Source: DT-68 sp965263245 (GTDB lineage Bacteria; Bacillota_I; Bacilli_A; Mycoplasmatales; Metamycoplasmataceae). From it: a stretch of 64,000 nt of DNA. A program made the position numbers and the translations under genes. Under the pieces are notes generated by a model. The model saw nothing but the letters and a program-made list of their open reading frames with translations. It did not search any database and was not told where the DNA came from. Of the stretch, positions 29,962-42,549 are shown in pieces. Location: assembly GCA_965263245.1 (NCBI GenBank), contig CBDHHR010001146.1:558001-622000 (forward strand), written 5' to 3'. Position 1 is the first letter of the stretch. Each line of letters starts with the position of its first letter.

Positions 29962-30174
29962 AAGTTAATTATAATTAAAATCAAAATTTAAACCAAAGGA
30001 AATTATTATCTTGCACCACCAAAAAGCAAGCAGGTGATTTTAAAAAATTTTTATACACATTGTGATTTGTAACGTTAATCAAAATAAGCAAAATAAAAAA
30101 GTGTTAAAAAAATAATTAAAATGCTTGAAAATAAAAAAGAAAACATTAATTTTTCAAAATAATTTAAATATTAT

Positions 30175-30918
30175 TTACAATATATCTAATTTTTCGTTTT
30201 TAAATTTTTGTTTTAATAATTTTTTAATATCATCTACAAAAACATTTTCAATTGCGTGAGAAATTAAAATTAAGTTGATTTTTTCAACTTTAAGTGTTAA
30301 AAGATCTGATCATTTAACATCAGAAGTAATTATTGTTTGAACGTTATTTTTTTTAAGCTCAAGCATTTCTGCAACATCACCTGCACCAGCTAGTATGGCA
30401 AATTTCTTAACAACTTTATTTTTTAAATAATCAAGTTTTACTTCACAAGGTAAATTAAACTTATTTTTAAATAATTGCTTTAAATTTGCCAGCGTATCGT
30501 TAAATTTTAAAATTACTGAATATTTAGAAGTTTTAATTTTGTCAATTTCTTTAAAATCAAGCTTTTTTGCTACTTGGTAACTTGTTCCTTTTTTAGCAGA
30601 ATCATAGTTTGTATGAAGTGAATAAACTGCAATGTTACTATTTAATAATTTATTATGAATTTTTAGTTTATAAGGTGCTTTTTTAACATCTTCTTCAATT
30701 GTTTCTTCCCACCAAAAAGGGTGATGAATAATTATGAGTTCAACCTGGTTAAAAACTGCATCATCATAAACTTTTTTTGTAAGATCTAAAGCTATGAGTA
30801 CTTTATTAATTTTTTTGTTTAAAGAACCATAATGTAATCCTGCTTTATCTCATTCCTCTTGGTGAGAAAGCGGAAATTTTTCTTCTAAAAAAGAAATTAT
30901 TTTTTTAATTTTTATCAT
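30175..30918 (-). CDS. Nif3-like / GTP cyclohydrolase I type 2 family protein
   Basis: 247 residues, Nif3 (DUF34) family. Motifs: EEWDKAGLHYGS (N-terminal), LDLT, IIIHHPFWW (His-His metal site), SLHTNYDSA and, near the end, ITSDVKWSDLLTL and LILISHAIEN. Metal ligands are His in HHPF, HTN and SHA. The molecular function of the family is unsettled. Its ATG overlaps the rpoD stop by 14 bp, forming a dnaG-rpoD-nif3 operon as in other Firmicutes and Mollicutes. Confidence 0.88.
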
Positions 30919-32146
30919 TTTTTTTATCAAAATATTCTTTCAGGTATTTTTGGTTTTGGGGTTTTCTTAAAATTCTTATAACTTTAGCTTCAATTTGTCT
31001 AATTCTTTCTTTGGAAACATTAAAAATTTCTGAAAGTTGTTCTGGATTATGTGACTTAATTCTTTTTTTATTTTCATCAAAACCAATACCGTATTTCATT
31101 TTAATGATTTTTCTTTCTCTTTCATCATGAACCACTTTATCAATTGTGTTAATAAGTACTTTTGAACTTTCTTCTTGGGAAGCATAATCAACGGGATCAA
31201 TTGCGTTTTCATCCTTTATAAAATCAGAAAATAAAGAGTTTTCTTCTTTGCCGATGGTTTTATCAATCGAAATAGGGTCAATGTTAATTTTTCTGATGTA
31301 TCTAACTTTTTCGGCCGTAAAATCTCCGCCTCTTTCTTTTGCAATTTCTTCATCGGTTGGTTCTCTTCCTAATTCTTGGTGCAATTCTCTTTGGATTCTA
31401 ATTATTTTGTTAATTGTTTCAACCATGTGCACAGGAACTCTAATTGTTCTAGCTTGGTCAGCAACTGCTCTTGTAATTGCTTGTCTTACCCACCAAGTTG
31501 CGTAAGTAGAAAACTTGTAACCTTTTTCTCATTCGTATTTTGAAACAGCTTTTAAAAGTCCGGCGTTACCTTCAGAAATAAGGTCAATAAACGAAAGACC
31601 CCGGTTTTTATATTTTTTAGCATTATTAACAACCAGCCTTAAGTTTCTTCTAATTAAAATTTCTCTTGCTTTTCTACCTTCGCGTCCACCTTCTTGAATT
31701 TTTTTAGCAAGTTCAACTTCTTCTTGGTGGGTTAAAAGTTTTCCGTATTTTCCGATTCATCGCATGTATCATTTAACAATATCACCCGTATCAGTTAATT
31801 TGTTTGTAATTTCTAAATTTGTAATTTCTGGTTCTTTTTCATCCTCGGTAAGTTTTATTTCCTGGGTGTTTTCAAAATCTTCAAGAACTAAACCAGAGTC
31901 TTTAGCAACCTCATCAAAATCAATTAACTTATTATCTTCAGCATCAACTTCATCGTTAACAACATTTTCTTTGATTAAAGCATTAAGTAATTCTTCAAGT
32001 CCTTCTTCAGAAATTAAAATTTTCTTTTTATCTAAAAACAAAAAAACTTCTTCCTGGGTTAAAAAACTTTTTTTGTTTTTTGATTTCTCCTTTTGAAGCA
32101 TTTCGATTATTGTTTTATATTCATTATTATAAGTAATTTTTACCAT
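30905..32146 (-). CDS. rpoD: Principal RNA polymerase sigma factor
   Basis: 413 residues. An acidic N-terminal region (about 1-125) is followed by region 1.2 (WYMRWIGKYGKLLT), region 2 (ILIRRNLRLVVNNAKKY, GNAGLLKAV, TYATWWVRQAITRA), region 3 and the region 4 helix-turn-helix (LSEIFNVSKERIRQIEAK). It directs recognition of the TATAAT boxes seen across the window. ATG at 32146 is preferred over an in-frame TTG just before it. The gap to dnaG is 27 nt, with GGCGGGA as ribosome-binding site. Confidence 0.95.
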
Positions 32147-32173
32147 CAAGTCCCGCCTTTTAATTTTAACACT

Positions 32174-33808
32174 TTAAAAATTTGTTTTATACTTCTTTTT
32201 AGTAATAATTTTAAAGGTATTATTTATTTTTTCAACCAAATCATCAAAATCTTCTAATGAACTAATTGTTTCTATTTTAGAATCATTTTTAATTTCTAAA
32301 ATTTTTGATTTATATTTATTTTTAATTTTATCACCTTTTAATTTTGCATATTTAATTGAATTACATATATTTTGAAGTTCTTTATCGTTAATTTTTATTT
32401 TCCTTTGTTTTTTACTATATTCTAAACACATTTTTTTTGAACTTAGTAACGATTTAATTAAGATAAAAACGTGTTTATTAAAATTAGGTTCAATTTTAGA
32501 TTTTTGATTTGTTGTTGGAATAAAAATTTTAAAATCATCAAAACCATCGTTTGGTGGTTTAATTTTTTCTTTTAAAAGTTCGTTTAAAAAGATTTCTTTT
32601 GAAATTTTATATTCAGAAGATATTAAATTAGCAAAATAATCCTTTTCTAATTGTGAACCATACTTTAAATACTTTTTAAAAGATTCAACCATTTTTTCGG
32701 TTTTAGCTAAGGAACTTGGATTAAATTTTTCTTTATGAAGTTTATAAATGTACTCAAGTCCAGATATTTTTTTGTTTATAAGGTTAAGTAATTTTTCTTT
32801 ACCTTCGTTTTTAAGTATTTCGTCAGGATCTTTTAAATTTTTTTCGTTAACAACAAAACATTTAACGTTGTTTTCTAATAAAAGTTTAATTGATTTAATG
32901 GTTGCTCTTTTACCAGCGTTATCAGCATCAAGCATTAAAATAATGTCAATGTTTTTTAATTTATCAACGTTTTCTTTTGTTAGTGCCGTTCCCATAATTG
33001 CAACTACGTTTTCAATTTTAGCTTTATAAAGAGCTATTACGTCCATAAAACCTTCGACCACTATTAATTCTTTATTTTTTTGAGCTAAAGATTTAGCGTT
33101 AAACCAGTTGTATAAAATTTGGTTTTTTTTAAAAACCCTAGTTTCAGAAGAATTAATGTATTTTGGTTCTCTGTTGTCGATTGATCTTCCGGAAAAAGCG
33201 ACAATATCACCGTATTCATTTTGAATACCAAATATAAGTCTGTCTTTAAAAAAATCTTTTTCGTTAGCGTTTGTCAAAGAGGCATTTATTAAAACTGCAA
33301 CATCATATTTTTTCTTATTAACCAAAAAATTAGTTAAATTAGCTTCTTTGGTGGCATAACCGATTTTAAATTTTTCCCTTATTTTTGCTGTTAAACCTCT
33401 TTTTTCAGAATATGCAAGTGCTTTTTTCCCTTCTTTAGCTTCAATTGAAATAATGTAATAATCCATCGCATCATTTAACGCGTTAATTAAAACCTTTTGG
33501 TTTTCGTTGTACTTTTCAATGTTTTCGTCAATTTTTATGGAAATACCAACTTTTTTACCAACGATGTTTACAGCTTCTTTGAAGGAAACTTTTTCAATTT
33601 GTTGAATAAATTTAAACACTCCGCCAGCGTTATTGCACGAAAAACAATTATAAAGTTGTTTTTCAATTGAAACCGACATTGAAGGGTTTGAATCATCGTG
33701 AAAAGGACATATCCCCCAATAATTTTTACCTTTTTTTGAAAGTTCTACATATTCTTGGATAATTTCAACAATGTCAACAGATTTTTTTATTTCATCAATT
33801 TTGTTCAT
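32174..33808 (-). CDS. dnaG: DNA primase
   Basis: 544 residues. N-terminal CHC2 zinc finger (CPFHDDSNPS...YNCFSC), catalytic Toprim core (ELIVVEGFMDVIAL; LMLDADNAGKRA) and a C-terminal helicase-interacting region that is highly diverged. It synthesises RNA primers. ATG at 33808 has GGAGG 5 nt upstream; an in-frame TTG 12 nt earlier overlaps that site and is rejected. First gene of the dnaG-rpoD-nif3 operon. Confidence 0.95.
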   Translation of the reverse strand: MNKIDEIKKSVDIVEIIQEYVELSKKGKNYWGICPFHDDSNPSMSVSIEKQLYNCFSCNNAGGVFKFIQQIEKVSFKEAVNIVGKKVGISIKIDENIEKYNENQKVLINALNDAMDYYIISIEAKEGKKALAYSEKRGLTAKIREKFKIGYATKEANLTNFLVNKKKYDVAVLINASLTNANEKDFFKDRLIFGIQNEYGDIVAFSGRSIDNREPKYINSSETRVFKKNQILYNWFNAKSLAQKNKELIVVEGFMDVIALYKAKIENVVAIMGTALTKENVDKLKNIDIILMLDADNAGKRATIKSIKLLLENNVKCFVVNEKNLKDPDEILKNEGKEKLLNLINKKISGLEYIYKLHKEKFNPSSLAKTEKMVESFKKYLKYGSQLEKDYFANLISSEYKISKEIFLNELLKEKIKPPNDGFDDFKIFIPTTNQKSKIEPNFNKHVFILIKSLLSSKKMCLEYSKKQRKIKINDKELQNICNSIKYAKLKGDKIKNKYKSKILEIKNDSKIETISSLEDFDDLVEKINNTFKIITKKKYKTNF

Positions 33809-34233
33809 TTTTACCTCCAATTAAAATATGTAATTAATGGGTTTTTTAAAAACAAAAAAATAAATCATTTCAATAATTTATTAATTACTAAAGAGTTTTA
33901 TTTTTATTTTTCAAACACGCTTTTTCAAATCAACATTTAAATTATAGTTTATTTTAATATAAATATTTATTTAAATCATTTAAATGAGTGAAAGACAAGT
34001 TAAAATGTCACATTAGTAACTGTCACCATATTAACATCATAAACTATTTTTTAAGATATCTTTTTGAGTTACTAGAATTATGTAAATATAAAGTAGATAT
34101 TTTATAATTTTGTAAATAATAATCTAGTGCAGAAAAATTTGGTTTTTAACTATAAAATTTTGTAACTAAGTCATTATTAAATATTTTAAAATTATAAAAT
34201 ATGTAACAAACATCTAATTTTTTAATTTGATCA
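33809..34233. other. Intergenic region with a glyS-tail relic
   Basis: About 425 bp. Near dnaG it holds the operon promoter region. At 33954-33986 (minus) there is a 33-bp match to the last ten codons and stop of glyS (HL-DLNKYLY), then a short stretch (gacaagttaaaat) shared with the regions beyond the other glyS ends. The left part next to the surface gene repeats the 3' flank seen at 43980-44020. No ORF. Confidence 0.6.
33954..33986 (-). pseudogene. Relic of the glyS 3' end
   Basis: It encodes HLNDLNKYLY then TAA, one residue different from the end of the intact glyS at 42550. It is the outermost of two duplication scars, the other being at 38867-39225. Confidence 0.65.
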
Positions 34234-37200
34234 TTAACTTAAATGTTTTACTTTTAACACTAAAGTTACTTTATTGGCACCGTTTGTGTATTGAACTATA
34301 AATGGTTTTGGCGGATCACCTTTTACAAGCGAAGTTGTATTATTGGTGTTACTTATTGCAAGTTCATCTAATAACTGATCTTTTCATATTGAAGAATCTT
34401 TTGCTTTTAGATAGTTTTTAATTGCATCAAAAATTTTCTCTGCTGTGTTCAAAGTAGCATTTGATGAAGGGATACTAATTTTTCTTGCTTCATAATTCTC
34501 ATTAGTTGTTAAAAAGTATTTTTCAATTTCTAATCCTGATGATAAATGACGTACAAGTAAATTAATTTCTTGTTGTGCACCTTGAAATTGATAAATAACT
34601 TTAAAAGTGCTATAACCAGATGAATCTTTACTTAACGAATAAGGTCCATTATTAGGAGATTGTATAATGCTATTTCTCAAAATATTTCATACTTTTGAAT
34701 CTCTATTAAGAAGAATATCTCTAATTGCGTTTAAAACACTAGCTCAATCTGTTATTCTAACTTGAGAAGAAATATCAAAATTTCTATTTTCATATGCTCT
34801 AAAATATTCATGAATTGTTGCACCACTAGAAAGTTTTTTTACATTAATAGTTACTTCTGTTTCATTAGGGTTTTTACCATATTTAATAACAACGTCTCTT
34901 GCAACATCAAAATTAGTAATACCTTGATTTGGTTTTAAAGTAATTTCGTTTAGTAAAGTTGTTGTTCAAAAATCTGGATTAGCAAAAAATAAAGCTTTTT
35001 TAACTGCTATTAAAACACTATTTTCATCTAGATTTTTATAAGTTAAATCTGGTTTTTCATAAGGTATAGCCACAAATTTATAATTTGGAACTGAAAAATA
35101 AGAACCAATTTTTTCAGAAGGTGTTTGATTTTTTTGAACTATAAAAGGATAAGTATCATTTTTTGAAATTAAAGCTAAAGTGTTTCTAGTAGAAACTTTA
35201 AAAATTTCAATATCTACTGCAACTCCTCAAGGTAAAATAGTTTCATCTTGACCTGTTTTTAGTCTTATATCAAATCCTGCTGGTGGAAGTACAAAAGGAT
35301 ATGTTTCTTTAATTGCCTTAATAATAGCAACTTTATTTTGTTCTAAAGTTGTTCCGCTTGCAGAATCAATTTCTATTAATATATCATTGCTTGACAAATT
35401 TTTATAACTATTTATCAGTTCATTTTTATAATTTTCTGCTATTAATTCATCACTAGTTTTTGTTCTTAGAACTTTTCAATCACTAATTTCTTCTGAAACA
35501 CTTCCTTTTGAAAGCGTTATTATAAATCCTGTTCCATCTCCAGTATCAATAATATCTTCATTGGCAGTATTGGCTTTTACTTGAATTATTACTCCACCTA
35601 AATTATCTTCAATTACTTCTTGAAGTTTTGCAACCATTTTAGTAGCAACTCCGCTTGCTCCAACTTTTGCTTGAACGTTTTCGATTGTTACAAGTTTTGG
35701 ATCTTTACCATCAAGAATTTTTTTAACACTATTAACTGAATCAGTATCTAGTTCAAATTGAGTTTTTGTTCTTTTAGCACTAAATCCTCTTACATCTTGA
35801 CTTATTAATCCTTTTGAAACAACTAATGTAATATTAACTCCATCAAGTGTAAGCGCTGTTGCTTCTTCTTTAACTTTTCAAGATAGACCACTTGGAACAA
35901 CCGGAAAATTAGCTAAAGTTTCAATTGAAGTTTTTATAGAATCTTTATTGTCAATAACACTACCAGAAGTTTGACTAATTGTTACTTCTTTTGTAACTAA
36001 ATTGTTTAATTTTAAAATAAAGTCATCAACTACTTCTTGGTCTGAAATGCTTCTTTTAACTTTAAATCCTGTTACTTCTTCAGTTACTAAACCTTTTTTA
36101 ACAACTAATGTAATATTAACTCCATCAAGAATAAGTGGTGTTGTTGCATCTTTAACTTCTCAAGATACACCACTTGGAACAATTGGGAAATTAGCTAAAG
36201 CTCCAATTGAAGTTTTTATAGAATTTTTATTGTCGGTAACACTACCAGAAGTTTGACTAATTGTCACTTCTTTTGTAACTAATGCTTTTAATTTTTCAAC
36301 AAAACCATCAACTACTTCTTGGTCTGAAATGCTTCTTTTAGCACTGAATCCTGTCACTTCTTCACTTACTAATCCTTTTGAAACAGTTAAAGTAATATTA
36401 ATTCCTGTAGTTGTAAGTGGTGTTGCTTCTTCCTTAACTTCTCAAGATAGACCACTTGGAACAATTGGGAAATTAGCTAAAGCTCCAATTGAAGTTTTTA
36501 TAGAATCTTTATTATCCGTAACACTACCAGAAGTTTGACTAATTGTTACTTCTTTTGTAACTAAATTGTTTAATTTTAAAATAAAGTCATCAACTACTTC
36601 TTGGTCTGAGACGCTTCTTTTAGCACTGAATCCTGTTACTTCTTCAGTTACTAATCCTTTTGAAACAATTAAAGTAATATTAACTCCTGTAGTTGTAAGT
36701 GTTGTTGCTTCTTCTTTAACTTCTCAAGATAGACCACTTGGAACAACCGGGAAATTAGCTAAAGTTTCAATTGAACTTTTTATAGAATCTTTATTGTCAG
36801 TAACACTACCAGAAGTTTGACTAATTGTTACTTCTTTTGTAACTAATGCTTTTAATTTTTCAACAAAACCATTAACATTTTCTTGATCTACTTCTTGACT
36901 TGATTGACTTCTTTTAGCTTTAAATCCTGTTACATCTTGACTTACTAATCCTTTTTTAACAACTAGTGTAATATTAACTCCATCAAGAGTAAGTGGTGTT
37001 GCTTCTTCTTTAACTTCTCAAGATACACCACTTGGAACAACTGGAAAATTAGTTAAAGTTTCTACTTTAGTTTTTATAGAATCTTTATTATCCGTAACAC
37101 TACCAGAAGTTTGACTAATTGTTACTTCTTTTGTTGTTAATGCTTTTAATTTTTCAACAAAACCATTAACATTTTCTTGATCTATTTCTTGACTTGATTG

Positions 37201-38742
37201 ACTTCTTTTAGCACTAAATCCTCTTACATCTTGACTTACTAATCCTTTTGAAACAACTAATGTAATATTAACTCCTGCAGTTGTAAGTGTTGTTGCTTCT
37301 TCTTTAACTTCTCAAGATACACCACTTGGAACAACCGGGAAATTAGCTAAAGTTTCAATTGAACTTTTTATAGAATCTTTATTGTCAGTAACACTACCAG
37401 AAGTTTGACTAATTGTTACTTCTTTTGTAACTAATGCTTTTAATTTTTCAACAAAACCATTAACATTTTCTTGATCTACTTCTTGACTTGATTGACTTCT
37501 TTTAGCTTTAAATCCTGTTACATCTTGACTTACTAATCCTTTTTTAACAACTAGTGTAATATTAACTCCATCAAGAGTAAGTGGTGTTGCTTCTTCTTTA
37601 ACTTCTCAAGATACACCACTTGGAACAACTGGAAAATTAGTTAAAGTTTCTACTTTAGTTTTTATAGAATCTTTATTATCCGTAACACTACCAGAAGTTT
37701 GACTAATTGTTACTTCTTTTGTTGTTAATGCTTTTAATTTTTCAACAAAACCATTAACATTTTCTTGATCTATTTCTTGACTTGATTGACTTCTTTTAGC
37801 ACTAAATCCTCTTACATCTTGACTTACTAATCCTTTTGAAACAACTAATGTAATATTAACTCCTGCAGTTGTAAGTGTTGTTGCTTCTTCTTTAACTTCT
37901 CAAGATACACCACTTGGAACAACCGGGAAATTAGTTAAAGTTTCTACTTTAGTTCTTATAGAATCTTTATTGTTAGTAACACTACCAGAAGTTTGACTAA
38001 TTGTTACTTCTTTTGTTGTTAATGCTTTTAATTTTTCAACAAAACCATCAACCACTTCTTGGTCTGAAACGCTTCTTTTAGCTTTAAATCCTGTTACTTC
38101 CTGACTTATTAATCCTTTTGAAACAACTAATGTAATATTAACTCCTGCAGTTGTAAGTGTTGTTGCTTCTTCTTTAACTTCTCAAGATACACCACTTGGA
38201 ACAACCGGAAAATTAGTTAAAGTTTCTACTTTAGTTTTTATAGAATCTTTATTATCCGTAACACTACCAGAAGTTTCACTAATTGTTACTTCTTTGGTTG
38301 TTAATGCTTTTAATTTTTCAACAAAACCATCAATAATTTCTTGATCTAACATGCTTCTTTTAGCTTTAAATCCAGTTACTTCTTTACTAATTGTTAACTT
38401 TTTAACTATTAGAGTAAATGCAATTCCTTGAAGTGTAAGATTTTTAGAATCATCTTTAACTTCTAAAGTTACACCATTAGGGATTGAAGGAAATTTATCT
38501 AAATTTTTTATTGCTCTAAGAATAGAATTTTTATTTTTAGTAATACTTCCAGAAGTTTCTTTAATTGTTACTTCTTTTGGTGTTAATTTTTTTAGTTTTT
38601 CAACATAATCATCAACTATTTTTTGATCTTTTTCATCATTATTTTCATTGTCTTTAGTAAATAAAAAGATGGGAACAAGAGTAGCGGCAAGCAATGCTCC
38701 TATACCTATTGTTGCTAAAATAACTTTTTTTCTTTTGTTCAT
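34234..38742 (-). CDS. Giant modular surface protein with ten tandem ~95-residue modules
   Basis: 1502 residues. N-terminus MNKRKKVILATIGIG plus a hydrophobic segment, no lipobox cysteine. Ten tandem modules (about 35-985) follow the pattern DQE..VEKLKALTTKEVTISQTSGSVTDNKDSI...NFPVVPSGVSWEVK...VTGFKAKRS. One DTDSVN-type module and a C-terminal block (SGTTLEQNK..., PPAGFDIRLK, TTTLLNEITL, KVKHLS) are shared with the genes at 39246 and 44021. Within it a 588-bp segment coding two modules is tandemly repeated almost without change. AGAGGAG precedes the ATG at 38742; an in-frame ATG 39 nt upstream overlaps the promoter and is rejected. Probably an antigenically variable, surface-exposed fibre-like protein. 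Confidence 0.85.
36732..37931 (-). repeat. 588-bp near-identical tandem duplication inside the surface gene
   Basis: The sequence from about 36732 to 37343 reappears with an offset of 588 bp at about 37320-37931 with no difference that I could see. 588 bp is 196 codons, i.e. exactly two modules, so gain or loss keeps the frame. Confidence 0.75.
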
Positions 38743-38866
38743 ATTTTTTTCTCCTCTTGAGGTTTTAATTATAAGATTCATAAATTAATTAAAAAGTTTT
38801 TGATTGCTTATAACAATAAAATTATAAAATAAAAAATAATTTATTTTATATAAAGCAAAAGACAAG

Positions 38867-39225
38867 TTAAAATAAATATTTATTCAAATCATCTAAATGA
38901 ATTTCTTTTTAATTCATATCATTTTAAAATCTTATGGTAACTTTGTTTTCTTTTGCAGTTCCATCAATAATTGTTAAAATAGATGGCGTTCTAATAGCAT
39001 CTTGTTTTCAATAACGTTTTCCGATTGAACCAGTTTGATCATAAAATGTTGAAATATTTTGGGATAAAAGTTTTTCATAAACTTTTTTTGCAACTTGAGA
39101 ATCAACTTTTTTAACAAACAAAAGAAATATAACTTTTTACAAAGCATTTTTTTATCTAACTTTAAAATGACTCTTTTTTGATTGTTTTTTAATTTTTCAA
39201 TAGCAAAAAAATCAAATATAAAAAA
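38867..39225 (-). pseudogene. glyS: Degenerate 3' fragment of glyS
   Basis: About 360 bp matching the C-terminal anticodon-binding part of glyS (42550-42900). The codons for KKVYEKLLSQNISTFYD, GSIGKRY and the terminal DDLNKYLY are recognisable, but there are stops and indels, including loss around the PYKVAVLPLV region. It lies between two surface genes that share a promoter and an N-terminus, so it marks a tandem duplication of a unit consisting of the glyS end plus the surface gene. Confidence 0.85.
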
Positions 39226-39245
39226 CATCCAATTTTTTAATTCAA

Positions 39246-42200
39246 TTATTCACTTAAATGTTTCACTTTTAACATTAAAGTTACTACTTCATTAGCATCA
39301 TTTGTATATTCAACTACAAATGGTTTTGGTGGATCACCTTTTACAAGTGAAATTGTATTATTAATGTCACTTATTGCAAGCTCATCTATTAACTGATCTT
39401 TTCATGTTGAAGGATCTTTTGCTTTTAGATAATTTTTAATCGCATCAAAAATTTTCTCTGACGTGTCTAAAGTAGCAGTTGATGAAGGAATGTTAATTTT
39501 TCTTGTTTCATAATTTCTTTCAATAACAACAAAGTATTTTTCAATTTCTGATCCTGTTGATAAATGACGTACAAATAAATCAATTTCTTTTAGTGATCCA
39601 TCTATAGTGTAAGCAGCTTTAAAAATGCTGTATTCATTTGCACCTTTTGTTAATGTAGAAAGTTCATTATTAGTTGATTTTACAATACTATTTTTTGTAA
39701 TAGTTCATACTTTTGAATCTCTATTAACAAGAATATTTCTAATTGCATCTAGAATGTCATTTTCGGTTCTTATTATAACTTCAGAAGAAATATCAAACTC
39801 TATATTTTCAAATGATTTAAAATATTCTTCAATTGTTTCACCATTTGAAAGTTTTTTTACATTAATTCTTACTTCTTTTTCGTTATCATCTTCACCATAT
39901 TTAATAATAACGTTTGTTGCAACATCAAAATTATTAATATTTTGATTTGCTTTTAAAGTAATTTCGTTTAGTAAAGTTGTTGTTCAAAAACTCGAATCAG
40001 CAAAAACTAAAGCTTTTTTAACTGCTTCTAAAACACCATTTTCATCTAAATTTTGATAAGTTAAACTTGGTTTTTCATAAGGGATGTCCACAACTTTGTT
40101 GCTTTGAACTGAAAAATGAGAATCAATTTTCTCAAAAGGTGTTTCGCTTCTTCGAACTACAAAGGCATAAAGATCATTTTTTGAAATTAAAGCTAAAGTT
40201 TTCCCCGTAGAAACTTTAAAGATTTCAATATCTACTACAATTCTTGTAACTGGAATTATTTCGTTTTGACCTGGTCTTAGTCTTATATCAAGTCCTATTG
40301 GTGGAGATATAAAAAGATATGTTGCTTTAATTGCTTTAATAATGGAAACTTTATTTTCTTCTAATGTTCCACTAGTAGAATCAATTTTTATTAATATATC
40401 ATTGCTGAATGGATTTCTATATTTATTTGTCAATTCACTTTTATAATTATCTGCTATTAATTCATCACTAGTTTTTGTTCTTTTGACTTTTCAATCACTA
40501 GTTTCTTCTGAAGCACTTCCTTTAGAGAGAGTTATTATAAATCCTGTTCCAAGACCAGTGTCAATAATATCTCCATCAGTAGCATCAGCTTTTACACCAA
40601 TTGTTACTCCCTCTAAATTACTTGGTTCAACTACTTTTTCAAGCTCTGCAACAATTTTTTCTGGAACTCCAACGTCTCTAACTTTTGCTTGGGCATTTTC
40701 AATTGTTACAAGTTTTGGATCTTTACCATCAAGAATTGTTTTAACATTATTAACTGAATCAGTATTTTGTTCAGACATGAGTTTTGTTCTTAGAACTTTT
40801 CAATTACTAATTTCTTCTGAAACACTTCCTTTAGAAAGTTTTACTATAAACCCAATTCCGTTTCCGGTATGAATAATATCTGCATTGGTACTATCAACTT
40901 TTACTTCAACTGTTACTCCGTCTAAATTGCTTGTTCCAATTGTTTTTTCAAGCTCTGCAACGATTTTTTCTGGAACTCCAACGTCTCCAACTTTTGCTTG
41001 GGCATTTTCAATTGTTACAAGTTTTGGATCTTTACCATCAAGAATTGTTTTAACATTATTAACTGAATCAGTATTTTGTTCAAACATGGGTTTTGTTCTT
41101 AGAACTTTTCAATTACTAATTTCTTCTGAAACACTTCCTTTAGAAAGTTTTATTATAAATCCAATTCCGTTTCCGGTGTGAACAATATCTGCATTAGTAC
41201 TATCAGCTTTTACTTCAACTGTTACTCCGTCTAAATTTCTTGTTCCGATTGTTTCTTGAAGTTTTGCAACAATTTTAGTAGAAACTTGAACATCTTCAAC
41301 TTTTGCTCGTGTGTTTTCAATTGTTACAAGTTTTGAACTTTTACCATCAAGAATTGTTTTAACATTATTAATTGAATCAGCATCTAATCTATCTAGTGAT
41401 AATTCTTCATTTGGTTTTGTTCTTTTAACTTTTCAATCACTAATTTCTTCTGAAACACTTCCTTTAGAAAGTTTTATTATAAATCCAATTCCGTTTCCGG
41501 TATGAATAATATCTGCATTAGTACTATCAGCTTTTACTTCAACTGTTACTCCGTCTAAATTGCTTGTTCCGATTGTTTCTTTAAGTTTTGCAACAATTTT
41601 ATTAGAAACTCCAACATCTCCAATTTTTGCTTGGACGTTTTCGATTGTTACAAGTTTTGGATCTTTACCATCAAGAATTGTTTTAACATTATTAATTGAA
41701 TCAGTATTTTGTTCAGACATGGGTTTTGTTCTTAGAACTTTTCAATTACTAATTTCTACCGAAGCACTTCCTTTAGAAAGTTTTGTTATAAATCCAATTC
41801 CGTTTCCGGTATGAATAATATCTGCATTAGTACTATCAGCTTTTACTTCAACTGTTACTCCGTCTAAATTGCTTGTTCCAATTACTTTTTCAAGCTTTGC
41901 AACAATTTTAGCAGCAACTCCACTTGCTCCAACTTTTGAAATAGCATTTATAATTGTCACAAGTTTTGAACTTTTATCATCAAGAATTTTTTTAACATTG
42001 TTAATTGAATCAGTATCTAGTTCAACTTTAGTTTTAGATTTTTTGACTTTAAATCCTGTTACTTCTTTAGTAATTGTTAACTTTTTAACAACTAAGGTAA
42101 CGTTAGTTCCTTGAAGTGAAAGATTTTTAGAATCATCTTTAACTTCTAAAGTTACACCATTAGGAATTGAAGGAAATTTATCTAAGTTTTTGATTGCTCT

Positions 42201-42425
42201 AAGAATAGAATTTTTATTTTTAGTAATACTTCCAGTAGTTTCCTTAATTGTTATTTCTTTTGGTGTTAATTTTTTTAGTTTTTCAACATAATCATCAACT
42301 GTTTTTTGGTCTGTTTCTTGATTATTTTCATTGTCTTTTGTAAATAAAAAGATAGGAACAAGAACAGCAGTAAGCAATGTTCCTATACCTATTGTTGCTA
42401 AAATAACTTTTTTTCCTTTGTTCAT
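39246..42425 (-). CDS. Modular surface protein with five 103-residue modules
   Basis: 1059 residues. Start MNKGKKVILATIGIG, hydrophobic anchor without cysteine. It has one DQKTVDDYVEKLKKLTPKE module, then five DTDSINNVKTILDGKxxKLVTIEN...GTSNLDGVTVEVKADSTNADIIHTGNGIGFIIKLSKGS-type modules of 309 bp each (the signature is spread over the module). The C-terminal block is shared with 34234-38742 and 44021-48466 (FDIRLR-type, TTTLLNEITL, KVKHLSE). It lies immediately downstream of glyS, with its own conserved promoter block (CTTATAATTAAAA about 30 nt before the ATG). Every module is read through TGA at the conserved SDWKV/SNWKV. Confidence 0.85.
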
Positions 42426-42549
42426 AGTATTTTCTCCTTTTGAAATTTTAATTATAAGATTTATAAATTAATTAAAAAGTTTTTGATTTTTTATAACATT
42501 AAAATTATAAAATAAAAAATAATTTATTTTATATAAAGCAAAAAACAAG

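Noticed and set aside
30000..30060. Short inverted repeats (CACC...GGTG, CTTGC...GCAAG) after the Nif3/nfo gap, as a possible terminator or RNA
   Set aside because: The two stems are mutually exclusive and only 4-5 bp long, and there is no T-run.
33990..34200. Replication origin or DnaA-box cluster in the AT-rich region beside dnaG
   Set aside because: No clustered TTATCCACA-like boxes, and dnaG is not an origin marker.
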